DNA from: Planctomycetota bacterium
GTDB lineage: Bacteria > Planctomycetota > J058 > JAJDCQ01
Direction: 5' to 3'
DNA length: 64,000 nucleotides
Assembly: GCA_029260755.1 (NCBI GenBank)
Contig: JAJDCQ010000128.1
Location: 35,624-99,623 of the forward strand
Below the pieces are notes generated by a model. It saw only the letters and a list, made by a program, of their open reading frames with translations, made no database searches and had not been told where the DNA came from. Shown one piece after another: positions 37,732 through 47,380 of this stretch. Each line of letters starts with the position of its first letter. The stretch's first letter is position 1. Position numbers and translations under genes: made by a program.

Positions 37732-39281
37732 CGACCGCCCACCGCGCGGAGGTCCTCGACGCAGAGCGGATCGAAGTCATCGGGCACCGTCCCGAGGAGC
37801 TGGCTCACCAGGCTCGTCTCGATCGCGTGGAACATGACGCAGGCGTCATCGATGTCGTGGGCCGGGTTGGCCGCATCCTGGTGAGGTCGTTGTTCGGGGA
37901 TACCGTTGCCGACGAGGCCGAGGTTGTGGCCGAGCTCGTGGACGATCACCGCGCCCTCGATCACGGCGCGGCCGACGACCGGCGTCGCCGCGAAGTCGAT
38001 GTTGTCCTCGAAGAGGCAGAACGAGGAGCCCGAGTACGAGATCCCGAGGATCCGGCTGTTCGCCGAGTCGCCCTCGAAGCCGCCATCGAGGGCGGCGATG
38101 TAGAGGACCGCCGTGTTCCCCGAGCCGAAGTGGTCGCGGTTCGCCGCCTCGAAGGCGCGGACGTCGTCGACCCGCCAGCTCGCGATCCCGGGCGAGGCGA
38201 CCTCGTCGTCGACCAGGATCAGGACGCCGCCCGGCTTGCGGCACCGCTCCTCGATCCGCCGCTTCAGCAGGTCGAGCGCGGCGGCGCCGGGTCGGCGGCC
38301 AACGACGAGGTCGACCTCGACGACCAGGTGGTCGAACGTGGCGTCGTCGATGAAGTTGCGGGCGAGCGCCCCGCTCGGGCCCGCGTTGCCGGCGACGGCA
38401 CCGGTCCGGAAGAAGCGAACGCCGTTGCTCGGGCCGCCCGCCGTCGTGACGACCACGCTGCCGCTCGGGGCGCCGGCCGGGACGGTGACGACGAGGCGAT
38501 CGGGCGACGCGCTCTCGACGATGGCGGTCGTGCCCGCGAACGTGACGTCGTTGTCGGCGCGGTCGGCGGCGAAGTCCGCGCCGCGGATCTCGACGCGCGT
38601 GCCGGGGGGGCCGACCTCGGGCGCGACGCTGACGATCGACGGCGCCGCCGCGCCGCCGCCGCCGGCCCCCTGCACGATGAAGTCGACGCCGTTCGAGGTG
38701 CCGCCGGCGGTCCGGACGGTCACCGAGACGCGGCCGGCGGGGAGGCCCGCAGGCACATCGCAGATGATCCGGTCGGTCTGCGTCGAGCGGACGCTCGCCC
38801 GGACGCCGTCGAAGCGAACCGTGCTCCCCGCGGTGAAGGCCTTCCCCGACAGCGTGACCGCGCGCCCGGCGGGGCCGGAGTCGGGGTCGATCGAGGCGAG
38901 CATGGGGCGGGCGGCGTTCGCCGCGCCGGCGCCTCCGCCGCCGCTCCCGCCGCCGCCGCTCCCGCCACCGCTGCTCCCGCCTCCCCCGCAGCCGGTGAGG
39001 CTGAGGAGGGCGCCGAGCCCGACGACGAGGAGCGTCCCCAGTCGAGCCGAGGTCCGCGGCGTTTCGCGAGTCCCGTCGCCGTCGCAGAGGTCGCAGATGA
39101 CCCGGCCTGCCTCGAGCGGCTCCATCGCGTCGGCGCGAGTGAGCGTGATCGAGTGTCCGCACACCAGGCCGAGGCGGAGGCGTCCGTCCTCGAGGACGAA
39201 GACGCTGATGATGAGTCGACGCTCGCTCGAGGTCGCTCGCGCGGCCCCGAGGATTCGGTCGGTCCGCGACGGCTCGTCCAT
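37728..39281 (-). CDS. IPT/TIG-domain lipoprotein with zinc metalloprotease motif
   Basis: About 517 residues. A lipobox L-T-G-C near residue 98 is followed by a Gly/Ser linker, two IPT/TIG Ig-like repeats (about 120-205 and 215-290), and a protease-like domain. H448-E-L-G-H452-N-L-G-L is the zinc site; P-H-Q-D and H-x5-C-V-M-F downstream match secreted metalloproteases in which the later His is the third ligand. The start is uncertain: ATG 39281 leaves about 85 residues with C-G-H and C-D-L-C before the signal, while ATG 39125 gives a shorter lead. Probably surface-anchored. The 190-bp gap upstream to 39470 shows no gene. Confidence 0.75.
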   Translation of the reverse strand: MDEPSRTDRILGAARATSSERRLIISVFVLEDGRLRLGLVCGHSITLTRADAMEPLEAGRVICDLCDGDGTRETPRTSARLGTLLVVGLGALLSLTGCGGGGSSGGGSGGGGSGGGGAGAANAARPMLASIDPDSGPAGRAVTLSGKAFTAGSTVRFDGVRASVRSTQTDRIICDVPAGLPAGRVSVTVRTAGGTSNGVDFIVQGAGGGGAAAPSIVSVAPEVGPPGTRVEIRGADFAADRADNDVTFAGTTAIVESASPDRLVVTVPAGAPSGSVVVTTAGGPSNGVRFFRTGAVAGNAGPSGALARNFIDDATFDHLVVEVDLVVGRRPGAAALDLLKRRIEERCRKPGGVLILVDDEVASPGIASWRVDDVRAFEAANRDHFGSGNTAVLYIAALDGGFEGDSANSRILGISYSGSSFCLFEDNIDFAATPVVGRAVIEGAVIVHELGHNLGLVGNGIPEQRPHQDAANPAHDIDDACVMFHAIETSLVSQLLGTVPDDFDPLCVEDLRAVGGR

Positions 39282-39470
39282 CGGATGGTCGGTTGGCACG
39301 TTCAAAGGTCGTCCCCCCCTGAGTAGGAGTCTCCCCCGCCCATAGGAAACGGCGTGCCATCCGATCCGAGGGTTGAGCTTCAAGGAGTTGTGGGGAACCC
39401 GATCGGCTGGGTCGGCCGGATCTGCAGAGCGCACGCGGAGCCGCTCTGCAGATTCGACAGACCGAGGAGA

Positions 39471-42400
39471 TCAGGGAAGGGCGGGCGGAGGCGCGGGCTC
39501 GGCGGGCTCGGTGGACTCGGCGACGGCGGTCTCGATCCGAAGGGTCTCGCCGTCGCGGACGTGGAGGTCGACCTGGTGGAAGGGGATCTCGATCCCGGCC
39601 CGCCGGAACGCCGCGGTGATCGCGAAGCACAGATCAGACGTGACCGTGCGCCGCAGGGTCGGGTCGGGCTGGGCGAGCCACACGAGGAGGTGGAAGTCCA
39701 GCGAGCTGCCGCCGAAGCCGATGAAGCCGACCTCGGGCGAGGGGTGCTTGAGGATCCGGCCGTAGTTCCGGGCGACCTCGAGGAGCGTCTGGCGGACGAG
39801 CGAGATGTCCGAGCCGTACGAGACGCCGACCGGAATCCGGAGGCGCACCTGCGGGTCGCCGTGGCTCCAGTTGGTGACCGTGCCGGTGACGAACTCCTTG
39901 TTCGGGACGATGATCGAGATGTTGTCGCCGGTGCGCACGGTCGTCGCCCGGATCGTGATCCGGGTGACCTCGCCCTCGACCTCGCTCACCGTCACGACGT
40001 CGCCGACCTCGACCGGTCGTTCGATGAAGAGGATCAGGCCCGAGACGAAGTTCGACATGATCTCCTGCAGGCCGAAGCCGATGCCGACGCCGGCCGCGGC
40101 GAGGAACCAGTCGAGCTGTCCGAGGTCGATCTGGAGGAGGCGAAGGGTCCAGACGACGCCCACCGCGATGATCAGGTAGCCGGCCACCGTCGTGATGGCG
40201 AAGCGCGCCCCGCGCGAGAGGCCGACCCGGTTGAGGATGAAGTGGGCGACGAGCCCCCGGAAGACGCCGTGGACCAGGATCGTGCCGGCGAAGATGAGGG
40301 CGGCCGCGGCGAGATCGCCGACCGCGACCAGGCTGGTCCCGTCCTCGGAGGTCACGATCGAGGTCTCGAGGAGGCGCTCCAGCGTCGTCCGCTCGACCTC
40401 GAAGGCGATCAGGACGATCGCGGCGGCGGCGGCCGTGAAGACCGAGAGAGTGACGGTTCCTCCGGCGAGCTTCCGCACGAACTGACGGCGCTCGGCCGCC
40501 GTCTCGAGCGCCTCGGCGGTCTCGGTCGTGACGTCGCCGTCGGCGGCCTTGGGGGCCGCCTCGCCGGCGGTGTCGGCCTCGATCGGGATCGGGTCGAGCC
40601 GGGAGAGGGCGAGCGCCACGAGGAGGCGATCGAGCAGCACCGCGATGACGATGAGCGCGAGGCTCAGGACGAGCGACGCCGTCACCGCGCCGGCGGCGTT
40701 CCGGTAACCGAGCCCGTCGAGGACGAGGATCCCGACCGTCGCGGCGCCGACGAACACCTGGAACGCGACGAGGAAGCGCCCCAGCCGCTCCGAGAGCGGC
40801 CGCGAGACCGCGCGCAGGATCGCGCCGGTGACGACCGGGTCCGACGCGGCCAGGGCGATCGCGACGCTGGCGATCCCGCGGAAGGCGAGGGGGAGGAGCG
40901 CCCGGAGGGCCGGCCGGGCCGCCTCGCTGAACGCGGGGACGAGCGCCCAGGCGATGCCGAACGTGCCGACCGCGATGATCAGCCGCGCGAGCACGCGGTG
41001 GATCAGGCGGGCGGCGCCGTCGGGGATCCGCGTCAGGCGCCATTCGGGCTCGAGCGGTCGGAGGAGGACGCGGGCGAGCACGACGGCGAGCCGGGTCAGG
41101 GCGATCACGGCGACCACCCGGGCGCCGCCCCAGGCGAGGGCGCCCCCGGCGGCCGCCGCGACGGCGATGGCGACGACGAGGATCGCGACCGGCGTGATCG
41201 ACTTCTCGAGGAGGCGCCACCCGTCGCGTGCGAGGCGGCGACGGAACGGGTGCGGGGGCTCCGCCGTCTCGATCGCGAGGGCGGCCCGGACGCGCCCGAG
41301 GAGCCGCGGGCGAACGACGCGTCCGAGGAGCCAGCCGAGGATCGCGCCGACGATCAGGGCGAGCAGCGTCCGCGGATCGAGGAGGAGCGCGCCGAGTCGG
41401 CTGGGCGCCCCCGCCCGGGCCTCGGCCCGCACGCGACCGAGCGCGGCGGCGACGTCGGCCGCGGCCGCGGTCAGGCCGGCCCCGTCGACCGCCGGCGACT
41501 CCCGCGTCCAGAACGCCGCCGTCCGGAGGATGCTTCCGATGCGGTCGTTGCGCTGGCGCTCGCGGACGGCGAGCTCCTCGACGGCGAGGAGAAGGTCGAC
41601 GATCCGGTCGATCGTCGCCTGTCGCTCCGAGACGAGGGCGGTCGACTCGTCGAGCAGGGCGGCCCAGCGGACCGCCTCCTGGGTCCAGACCGTCTCGGGA
41701 TAGGCGGTCGGGAAGCGCGTGTGGAGCTGGTCGAAGCTCGCCTTGGCGCTGGCGCGCGCGGCCCCGATGTCATCGGCGAGCCGGAGGCGCCGGTCCTCGA
41801 GCTCGCTTCGCCGCGCCCGGAGCGTGGCGAGGGTCGCGGTCGCGTCCGTCGCCTCGGGGCCGAGCGTCGCGGCGAAGAACGCCGTCGAGCGCCGGTGCGC
41901 GCTGCGGAGCCGCGTGATGACCACGCTCCGCCGTTCGGCCCCCGCGGCGTCGCCCGTGTCGACGCGCTCGATCAGCGCCGTCGCCGTGCGCTCGAGCTCG
42001 GCGACGGTCGTCGTCGCGTGGTGCTCGTGCTGGCTCCACCGGTTCTCGAGGGCGGCGAGCTCGCCCGCGTCGACGCGGCCGCGGCCGAGCTCGGCCTCGA
42101 CCGCCGCGCGGGTCCGCTCGAACGGCTTGCCCATCCGCTCGAGCACCTCGAGACGGCGGGCCTCCTCCTCGGCCGCCAGACGCTCCGCCTCGAGCCGTCG
42201 CTCCTCGGCGGCGAGGAACGCGGCGACCTCGGCCCGGACGCGCTCCAGGAGCCGGGTCGCGTTCGCGAGCTCGGCCCGGAGGATCGGGACCTCGGTCCGA
42301 GCGGCGTCGCGGCTCGCCTTGATGAGGGTGAGCCGCTCCCGGGCCGTCGCGATCTCGACGTCGGTGATCGCGGTTCGCCGATCGAGGAGCGCCTTCTCCG

Positions 42401-43046
42401 CGGGGGTCGTCGCGGGCGCTCGGCGCTCGACGAGGCCACGGCGGGCTGCCTCGAGCTCGCCGATCGTCGTCTGGGTGCGCGTCTCCTCCGTCCGGAGTCG
42501 CTCGGGCGCGGACTCGAGTCGGGCGAGCTCGGCGGTGAGGGCGTCGACGCGGGCGCCACGCTCCTTCTCGCGGGCGCGGGCCTCGTCGAGGAGCTCGCGC
42601 CGGAAGGGCTCGGGCACCTCGACCGGCTTCGCGACGACGATCCCGACGCGCTTCGACTCCTCGTCGGCCGCCTGGGTGCGGCCGGGGTGAGTTTCGACGC
42701 GGGCGGCGAGCGCGGCGCGCTCGCGCAGCACCGCGAGCGCCCGCTCGAGGCTCCCCTTGCTCGAGGTGAGGCGTTCCTTGACCTTGTCGTCGGTCGCCTT
42801 CTCGAGCTCGCGTCCGACGCGGGCGAGCTCGGCGGTCAGCGCCGCCTCCTCGAACGGGATGGAGCCGCCGAGGGCGGCATCGGTCGGCGGCGCGGGGGTC
42901 GGAGTCGGCGGCGGGGAGCCGCCATCGGGCGGCGGGGCGTCCTGGGCGGTCGCGCGACCGCCGGCGGCGAGCGTGACCGGGACCGCGAGGGCGACCGCGA
43001 GCGCGAGAGGGACGAGGCGACGGTGGCGGTGGCGGGCGCGGGTCAT
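39471..43046 (-). CDS. Large MscS-type mechanosensitive channel (MscK-like layout)
   Basis: 1191 residues. Signal peptide (about 1-35), Pro-rich linker, a long periplasmic coiled-coil region (about 55-530), roughly ten membrane helices (about 540-960), then the MscS pore and beta domain. The pore-lining helix reads A-A-G-V-G-I-G-F-G-L-Q-E-I and is followed by N-F-V-S-G and E-R-P-V-E-V-G-D. The channel releases solutes on hypo-osmotic shock; MscK relatives respond to external potassium. ATG 43046 is chosen because a TACACT -10 (43063-43058) lies only 12 nt upstream, inside the longer frame. A CPA2 antiporter is encoded nearby. Confidence 0.93.
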   Translation of the reverse strand: MTRARHRHRRLVPLALAVALAVPVTLAAGGRATAQDAPPPDGGSPPPTPTPAPPTDAALGGSIPFEEAALTAELARVGRELEKATDDKVKERLTSSKGSLERALAVLRERAALAARVETHPGRTQAADEESKRVGIVVAKPVEVPEPFRRELLDEARAREKERGARVDALTAELARLESAPERLRTEETRTQTTIGELEAARRGLVERRAPATTPAEKALLDRRTAITDVEIATARERLTLIKASRDAARTEVPILRAELANATRLLERVRAEVAAFLAAEERRLEAERLAAEEEARRLEVLERMGKPFERTRAAVEAELGRGRVDAGELAALENRWSQHEHHATTTVAELERTATALIERVDTGDAAGAERRSVVITRLRSAHRRSTAFFAATLGPEATDATATLATLRARRSELEDRRLRLADDIGAARASAKASFDQLHTRFPTAYPETVWTQEAVRWAALLDESTALVSERQATIDRIVDLLLAVEELAVRERQRNDRIGSILRTAAFWTRESPAVDGAGLTAAAADVAAALGRVRAEARAGAPSRLGALLLDPRTLLALIVGAILGWLLGRVVRPRLLGRVRAALAIETAEPPHPFRRRLARDGWRLLEKSITPVAILVVAIAVAAAAGGALAWGGARVVAVIALTRLAVVLARVLLRPLEPEWRLTRIPDGAARLIHRVLARLIIAVGTFGIAWALVPAFSEAARPALRALLPLAFRGIASVAIALAASDPVVTGAILRAVSRPLSERLGRFLVAFQVFVGAATVGILVLDGLGYRNAAGAVTASLVLSLALIVIAVLLDRLLVALALSRLDPIPIEADTAGEAAPKAADGDVTTETAEALETAAERRQFVRKLAGGTVTLSVFTAAAAAIVLIAFEVERTTLERLLETSIVTSEDGTSLVAVGDLAAAALIFAGTILVHGVFRGLVAHFILNRVGLSRGARFAITTVAGYLIIAVGVVWTLRLLQIDLGQLDWFLAAAGVGIGFGLQEIMSNFVSGLILFIERPVEVGDVVTVSEVEGEVTRITIRATTVRTGDNISIIVPNKEFVTGTVTNWSHGDPQVRLRIPVGVSYGSDISLVRQTLLEVARNYGRILKHPSPEVGFIGFGGSSLDFHLLVWLAQPDPTLRRTVTSDLCFAITAAFRRAGIEIPFHQVDLHVRDGETLRIETAVAESTEPAEPAPPPALP

Positions 43047-43169
43047 CAAGAGGCGCAAGTGTACCACAACTCGCGCCGCCGGGCGTCGGCGCGATCGTCG
43101 GTCCGAGGCCGCGGCGCGGTGGCGGTCTCCGCGCGGTCAGGGTAGGCTCGACCGTCCTGGGGAGGCTGG

Positions 43170-44417
43170 ATGCGGACTCGAGGGCTCGCGGCGACCGACG
43201 TCGGCTTGCGACGAGAGGGCAATGAGGATGCCTACCTCTCGAGTGATGAGCTCGGCCTCTACGCCGTCTGCGACGGCATGGGGGGGCACGCGGCCGGCGA
43301 GGTCGCATCCAGGACCGCGATCGGGGCGCTCGAGCGAGAGGTTCGCGCCCGCGCCGAGCTCCTGGGCTCGATCGCCCGCGAGGAGACCTCCGCCCGCAAT
43401 CTGGCGACCGCCGCCCGCGAGGTGGTCGAGGTCGTCTGCGCCGAGGTGCACGCCCTCGCGATGCGCGACCCCGACAAGTCGGGGATGGGCTGCACCCTCT
43501 CGTTCCTCCTCTTCGCCGGCGCCCGGATGGTCATGGCGCACGTCGGCGACACGCGGGTCTATCTCCACCGTGATGGCGCCGTCGAGCAGCTCAGCACCGA
43601 CCACACGATGGCGCACGAGCTCGTCCGAGGCGGGGCGATGTCTCTCGATGCGGCCCGAGGCCATCGACTCTCGCACGTCCTGACCCGCTCGGTCGGGCAG
43701 CAGCCGTCGGTCGAGCCGGACCTCCTCCTCATCGATGCGCAGCCGGATGACACGTTTCTCCTCTGCTCCGATGGACTCACCGATCACCTCACGGGGCTCG
43801 GTGAGCTGGCCGAGCCGCTGGCGGCCGAGTCGCTCGAGCCCGTCCCGGGCGCCCTCGTAGCGCTCGCGAACGGGCGCGGCGGGCACGACAACGTCACGGT
43901 CGTGGTCGTCCGGGTGGACGCCGACGGCGTGAGCTCGCCCGGGCTCGTGAGCTCGACGACGAACCAGCGCCTCATCACCCTTCAGACCGCAGGCCTGTGT
44001 CGGGGGCTGCCCTTCACCCAGACTCTCCGCGTCCTCCACGCCGCGCGGATCCGGCCGTTCGACGCGGGCGAGGTGCTCGTCGAGCGCGGGACGCTCGTCT
44101 CGGCGATCCGGGTCGTCAGCTCGGGCTCGGTCGTCCTGGAGCCGTCCTCGGGGGAGACGCTCGGCCCGGGGGCCGTCCTGGGGGAGGCGACCGTCCTCGC
44201 GCCGCGCGCGTGCCGGAGCGCCCTCGTCGGGGCCTCTCCCGGCGAGCTCATCGTCATCGAGGCGGACGCGCTGCTCGAGCTGGCGCGGCGCCGTCCCTGG
44301 CTCGGCGTCGAGCTCCTCGCCCGGCTGGGCGCCGCCGTGAGCGGCGAGGTCGCGGTCGTCGGCGAACGGGTCCTGGCGACGGGGGCGATCCCCCTCGCGC
44401 CGAGTCACCTCTTCTAG
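43170..44417 (+). CDS. PP2C-family phosphatase fused to a cyclic-nucleotide-binding-like domain
   Basis: 415 residues. The PP2C domain (1 to about 250) has all metal motifs: G-N-E-D, C-D-G-M-G-G-H, G-D-T-R, S-D-G-L and G-G-H-D-N-V-T. The C-terminal 130 residues look like a cNMP-binding beta-roll, with F-D-A-G-E-V-L-V-E-R-G and G-P-G-A-V-L-G-E. It should dephosphorylate Ser/Thr phosphoproteins under control of a nucleotide or other small ligand. It stops 14 bp before the RimB-like gene, so it probably heads that operon. Kinases in the window (11673) are possible partners. Confidence 0.9.
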   Translation: MRTRGLAATDVGLRREGNEDAYLSSDELGLYAVCDGMGGHAAGEVASRTAIGALEREVRARAELLGSIAREETSARNLATAAREVVEVVCAEVHALAMRDPDKSGMGCTLSFLLFAGARMVMAHVGDTRVYLHRDGAVEQLSTDHTMAHELVRGGAMSLDAARGHRLSHVLTRSVGQQPSVEPDLLLIDAQPDDTFLLCSDGLTDHLTGLGELAEPLAAESLEPVPGALVALANGRGGHDNVTVVVVRVDADGVSSPGLVSSTTNQRLITLQTAGLCRGLPFTQTLRVLHAARIRPFDAGEVLVERGTLVSAIRVVSSGSVVLEPSSGETLGPGAVLGEATVLAPRACRSALVGASPGELIVIEADALLELARRRPWLGVELLARLGAAVSGEVAVVGERVLATGAIPLAPSHLF

Positions 44418-44431
44418 GAGCGCGACGGGGC

Positions 44432-45013
44432 ATGCCCTCGACCGATCGGAAGCGGCAGAAGAAGGCGGCGAGGAAGCGCTCGGGCGGGTCGTCGCGCACG
44501 CCGCGCCTGGTCGTCGGCTGGCGGGAGCTGGTCGCGCTCCCGGCGTGGGGCATCGAGCGCCTCCAGGCGAAGGTCGACACGGGCGCGCGCACCAGCGCGA
44601 TCCACGCCGAGCACATCGTCTCCGCTGCGCCCGGCCGGGTGCGCTTCCGGATCATCACCGACCGTCACGACCATCGCGACTACGTGACCGTCGAGGCGAA
44701 GGTCGTTCGTCACTCCCGGGTGAAGCCGAGCTCGGGCAAGGTGCAGCACCGCTACGTCGTCGAGGCGCCGATCCGGATCGGTGACTTCTCACGAACGATC
44801 GAGATCAGCCTCGTGTCGCGAGAGAACATGGTCTGCCGGATGCTCGTCGGCCGGACCGCGCTCGCGGGGCACATCCTCGTCGACTCGGGGCGCTCCTGGC
44901 TCCTCGGCCCGAGGCCGGAGCCCGAATCGCGGCCCGAGAAGCGTTCGAAGCCCGAGAGCGAGAGAAGCACCGTCGCGCGCAAGCGCAGGAACGAGGAAGA
45001 GAGAACGAGATGA
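44432..45013 (+). CDS. RimB-like retropepsin-fold putative protease
   Basis: 193 residues of the family called putative ATP-dependent zinc protease. After a basic N-terminus, the core has V-G-W-R-E-L-V-A-L-P, the aspartic motif K-V-D-T-G-A-R-T-S near residue 48, and M-L-V-G-R-T-A-L. In Pseudomonas a rimA-rimB-rimK operon links this family to RimK glutamylation of ribosomal protein S6. The tail (about 160-193) is very basic and low complexity. The stop overlaps the rimK ATG by 4 nt, a strong functional link. The zinc-protease name is historical; the fold is aspartic. Confidence 0.9.
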   Translation: MPSTDRKRQKKAARKRSGGSSRTPRLVVGWRELVALPAWGIERLQAKVDTGARTSAIHAEHIVSAAPGRVRFRIITDRHDHRDYVTVEAKVVRHSRVKPSSGKVQHRYVVEAPIRIGDFSRTIEISLVSRENMVCRMLVGRTALAGHILVDSGRSWLLGPRPEPESRPEKRSKPESERSTVARKRRNEEERTR

Positions 45014-46254
45014 AGATCGCCATCCTCTCGCGCGGACCTCGGCTGTACACGACGTCGAGGCTGCGCGAGGCGGCACTCGCCCGGGGACACACGCCGAAGG
45101 TTCTCAACACCCTTCGCTTCGCGATCGCGCTCGAGAGCAACGACCCCGACCTCTACTTCAGGGGGAAGCGGCTCACGCGCTACCAGGCGGTCCTCCCGAG
45201 GATCGGCGCGTCGATCACCTACTTCGGCACGGCCGTCGTTCGTCAGTTCGAGCAGATGGGGGTCTTCTGCGCGAACTCGTCGATCGGGATCGCCCAGTCG
45301 CGCGACAAGCTCCGCTCGCTCCAGATCCTGAGCAAGCACGACATCGGGATCCCGGCGACGACCTTCGTCCGCGACCGGAGCGATGTGATCCCTGCGATCG
45401 AGCGGGTCGGCGGCGCGCCCGTCATCATCAAGCTCCTCGAGGGCACCCAGGGCGTCGGGGTGATCCTCGCCGACAGCATCAAGGTCGCCGAGGCGATCAT
45501 CGAGACGCTCCAGAGCGCCCGCCAGAACGTCCTGATCCAGAAGTTCGTCGCCGAGAGCAAGGGGCGCGACGTCCGGGCCGTCGTCGTCGGCGACCGCGTG
45601 GTCGCCTCGATGCGACGCGTCGCTCAGGGCAGCGAGTTCCGGAGCAACGTCCATCGAGGCGGCAAGGCCGAGGCGATCGAGCTCGACGAGGCCTACCAGC
45701 GGACGGCGATCCGGTCGGCCCAGATCCTCAACCTGCGCGTCGCGGGGGTCGACATGCTCGAGGGAAAGGACGGGCCGCAGGTGATGGAGGTGAACTCCTC
45801 GCCGGGGCTCGAGGGGATCGAGACGGCGACGCGGGTCGACGTGGCCGGGGCGATCATCGACTTCATGGCCGAGCGGGTCGACTTCCCCGAGCTCGACATC
45901 CGGCAGCGCCTCACGGTGAGCAAGGGGTACGGAGTGACCGAGCTCCAGATCCCCGAGAAGAGTGAGCTCCACGGCAAGACGATCTCGGAGAGCGGGCTGC
46001 GCGCGCGGGACATCATCGTCCTCAAGGCCGAGCGTCGCGGCAAGCTCACGCCGGCGCCGCACGGCTCGCACGTGCTCCGCGCCGGAGATCGGCTCGTCTG
46101 CTTCGGTCGCCTCGATGAGATGCGGGCGCTCGTTCCGAGGCCCAAGCGTCGGAAGGCGAAGCGACTCACGAAGAAGCAGATCGCCGACGTCCTGAAGGAG
46201 GTGCCGAGCGGCGATTCGAACGTGCCCCAGTCTGCCCGAGATCTCGAGGCGTGA
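45010..46254 (+). CDS. rimK: RimK-type ATP-grasp glutamate ligase with C-terminal RCK_C domain
   Basis: 414 residues. The first 290 are RimK: N-S-S-I-G-I-A-Q-S-R-D-K, lid I-I-K-L-L-E-G-T-Q-G-V-G-V, R-A-V-V-V-G-D-R-V and metal motif V-M-E-V-N-S-S-P-G-L-E-G-I-E. RimK adds glutamates to the C-terminus of protein S6 and can make polyglutamate. An extra TrkA/RCK_C-like domain (about 305-380) follows, with G-K-T-I-S-E-S-G-L and L-R-A-G-D-R-L-V-C-F; such domains bind small ligands in K+ channels and antiporters. The end is Lys-rich. The neighbouring CPA2 antiporter gene makes the RCK_C part suggestive. Confidence 0.92.
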   Translation: MKIAILSRGPRLYTTSRLREAALARGHTPKVLNTLRFAIALESNDPDLYFRGKRLTRYQAVLPRIGASITYFGTAVVRQFEQMGVFCANSSIGIAQSRDKLRSLQILSKHDIGIPATTFVRDRSDVIPAIERVGGAPVIIKLLEGTQGVGVILADSIKVAEAIIETLQSARQNVLIQKFVAESKGRDVRAVVVGDRVVASMRRVAQGSEFRSNVHRGGKAEAIELDEAYQRTAIRSAQILNLRVAGVDMLEGKDGPQVMEVNSSPGLEGIETATRVDVAGAIIDFMAERVDFPELDIRQRLTVSKGYGVTELQIPEKSELHGKTISESGLRARDIIVLKAERRGKLTPAPHGSHVLRAGDRLVCFGRLDEMRALVPRPKRRKAKRLTKKQIADVLKEVPSGDSNVPQSARDLEA

Positions 46255-47339
46255 CCGAGCACCTGGAGATCGCCGGCGCCTCGATCGAGCCGGGGGAGAG
46301 CCGGACCCTCGAGCTTCCGGTGGCGCAGAGCTACCGGGGCATCGGGATCACGCTCCCGGTGCGCGTCGTCCGGGCGGAGCGACCCGGTCCGACTGTCCTC
46401 GTCACCGCCGCGATCCACGGCGACGAGATCAACGGCACGGGCATCATCCGCTCGGTCGCCCTCGATCCGCCGTTCGATCTGAGCGCCGGGACGCTCGTCC
46501 TGGTGCCCGTGGTGAATCTCCTCGGGTTCGAGCGGCACAGCCGCTACCTCCCGGATCGACGCGATCTCAACCGCTGCTTCCCCGGCGACGCGGGCGGCAG
46601 CGCGACCAGTCGGTTCGCCGCGGCGGTCTGGGAGGGGCTGCTCCTCCCGAGCGACTACCTCATCGACCTGCACACGGCGGCCGTGCGGCGGACGAACTTT
46701 CCGAACATCCGGGCGGACATGAGCGACGAGCGGGTCGCCAAGATCGCCCGCGCGTTCGGCGTCGAGCTCATCGTCGATGGCTGCGGGCCGGCGAGTTCCT
46801 TCCGGCGAGAGGCGTGCAAGGCGGGGAAGCCGGCCATCATCCTGGAGGCCGGCGAGGCGCTCAAGATCGAGCCGACCGTGGTGGAGCTCGGCGTCCGCGG
46901 GATCCGGAACGTGCTCGTGTCGCTCGGGATGGTCGAGGGCGGTCTGCGGCGGCCGATCCATCAGGCGGTGGTCAAGCGGAAGCGCTGGATCCGTGCGCCC
47001 TCGGGCGGGTTGCTCCAGTTCCACGTCGCTCCGGGGGAGCCGGTGTCGGCCGATCAACCCGTCGCCACCGTGACGAGCCTCCTCGGGCGCGACCGCGACA
47101 CGCTCCTGGCGCCGTTCGCCGGGATCGTCCTCGGCATGACGACCCTGCCGGCCGTCTCGCCCGGCGATCCCGTCTGTCATCTCGGGCGGCCGGTCGGCGG
47201 GATCCGCCCGATCCGCGCCGCGCTCGAGGAAGCCTCGGGGAAGCGGATCGAGTCGCGCGTCCGCGACGACCTCGCGACGAACGTCGTCGTCTCGGCCCCG
47301 CGCTCCGATGGCGACGAGGACGCCGCGGAGGGTGACTGA
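46251..47339 (+). CDS. Succinylglutamate desuccinylase/aspartoacylase-family deacylase
   Basis: 362-residue M14-like zinc enzyme. Zinc ligands are H-G-D-E near residue 60 and the His of D-L-H-T-A near 140; N-R-C-F-P-G and the catalytic Glu of I-L-E-A-G-E follow. The C-terminal beta domain (about 250-335) includes a biotinyl-like barrel, common in this subgroup. It removes acyl groups from acyl-amino acids. Coupled by GTGA to rimK and rimB, it may trim or recycle the glutamyl or acyl-glutamate product. About 30 acidic C-terminal residues look disordered. Confidence 0.9.
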   Translation: MTEHLEIAGASIEPGESRTLELPVAQSYRGIGITLPVRVVRAERPGPTVLVTAAIHGDEINGTGIIRSVALDPPFDLSAGTLVLVPVVNLLGFERHSRYLPDRRDLNRCFPGDAGGSATSRFAAAVWEGLLLPSDYLIDLHTAAVRRTNFPNIRADMSDERVAKIARAFGVELIVDGCGPASSFRREACKAGKPAIILEAGEALKIEPTVVELGVRGIRNVLVSLGMVEGGLRRPIHQAVVKRKRWIRAPSGGLLQFHVAPGEPVSADQPVATVTSLLGRDRDTLLAPFAGIVLGMTTLPAVSPGDPVCHLGRPVGGIRPIRAALEEASGKRIESRVRDDLATNVVVSAPRSDGDEDAAEGD

Positions 47340-47380
47340 CTGGCGTCCCGCGCCGTCTCCCTGACCGCCTCGCGGACGGA

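Noticed and set aside
39354..43145. 1263-codon plus-strand open frame
   Set aside because: Antisense to the MscS gene; Arg/Glu/Asp/Gly-rich without any fold signal.
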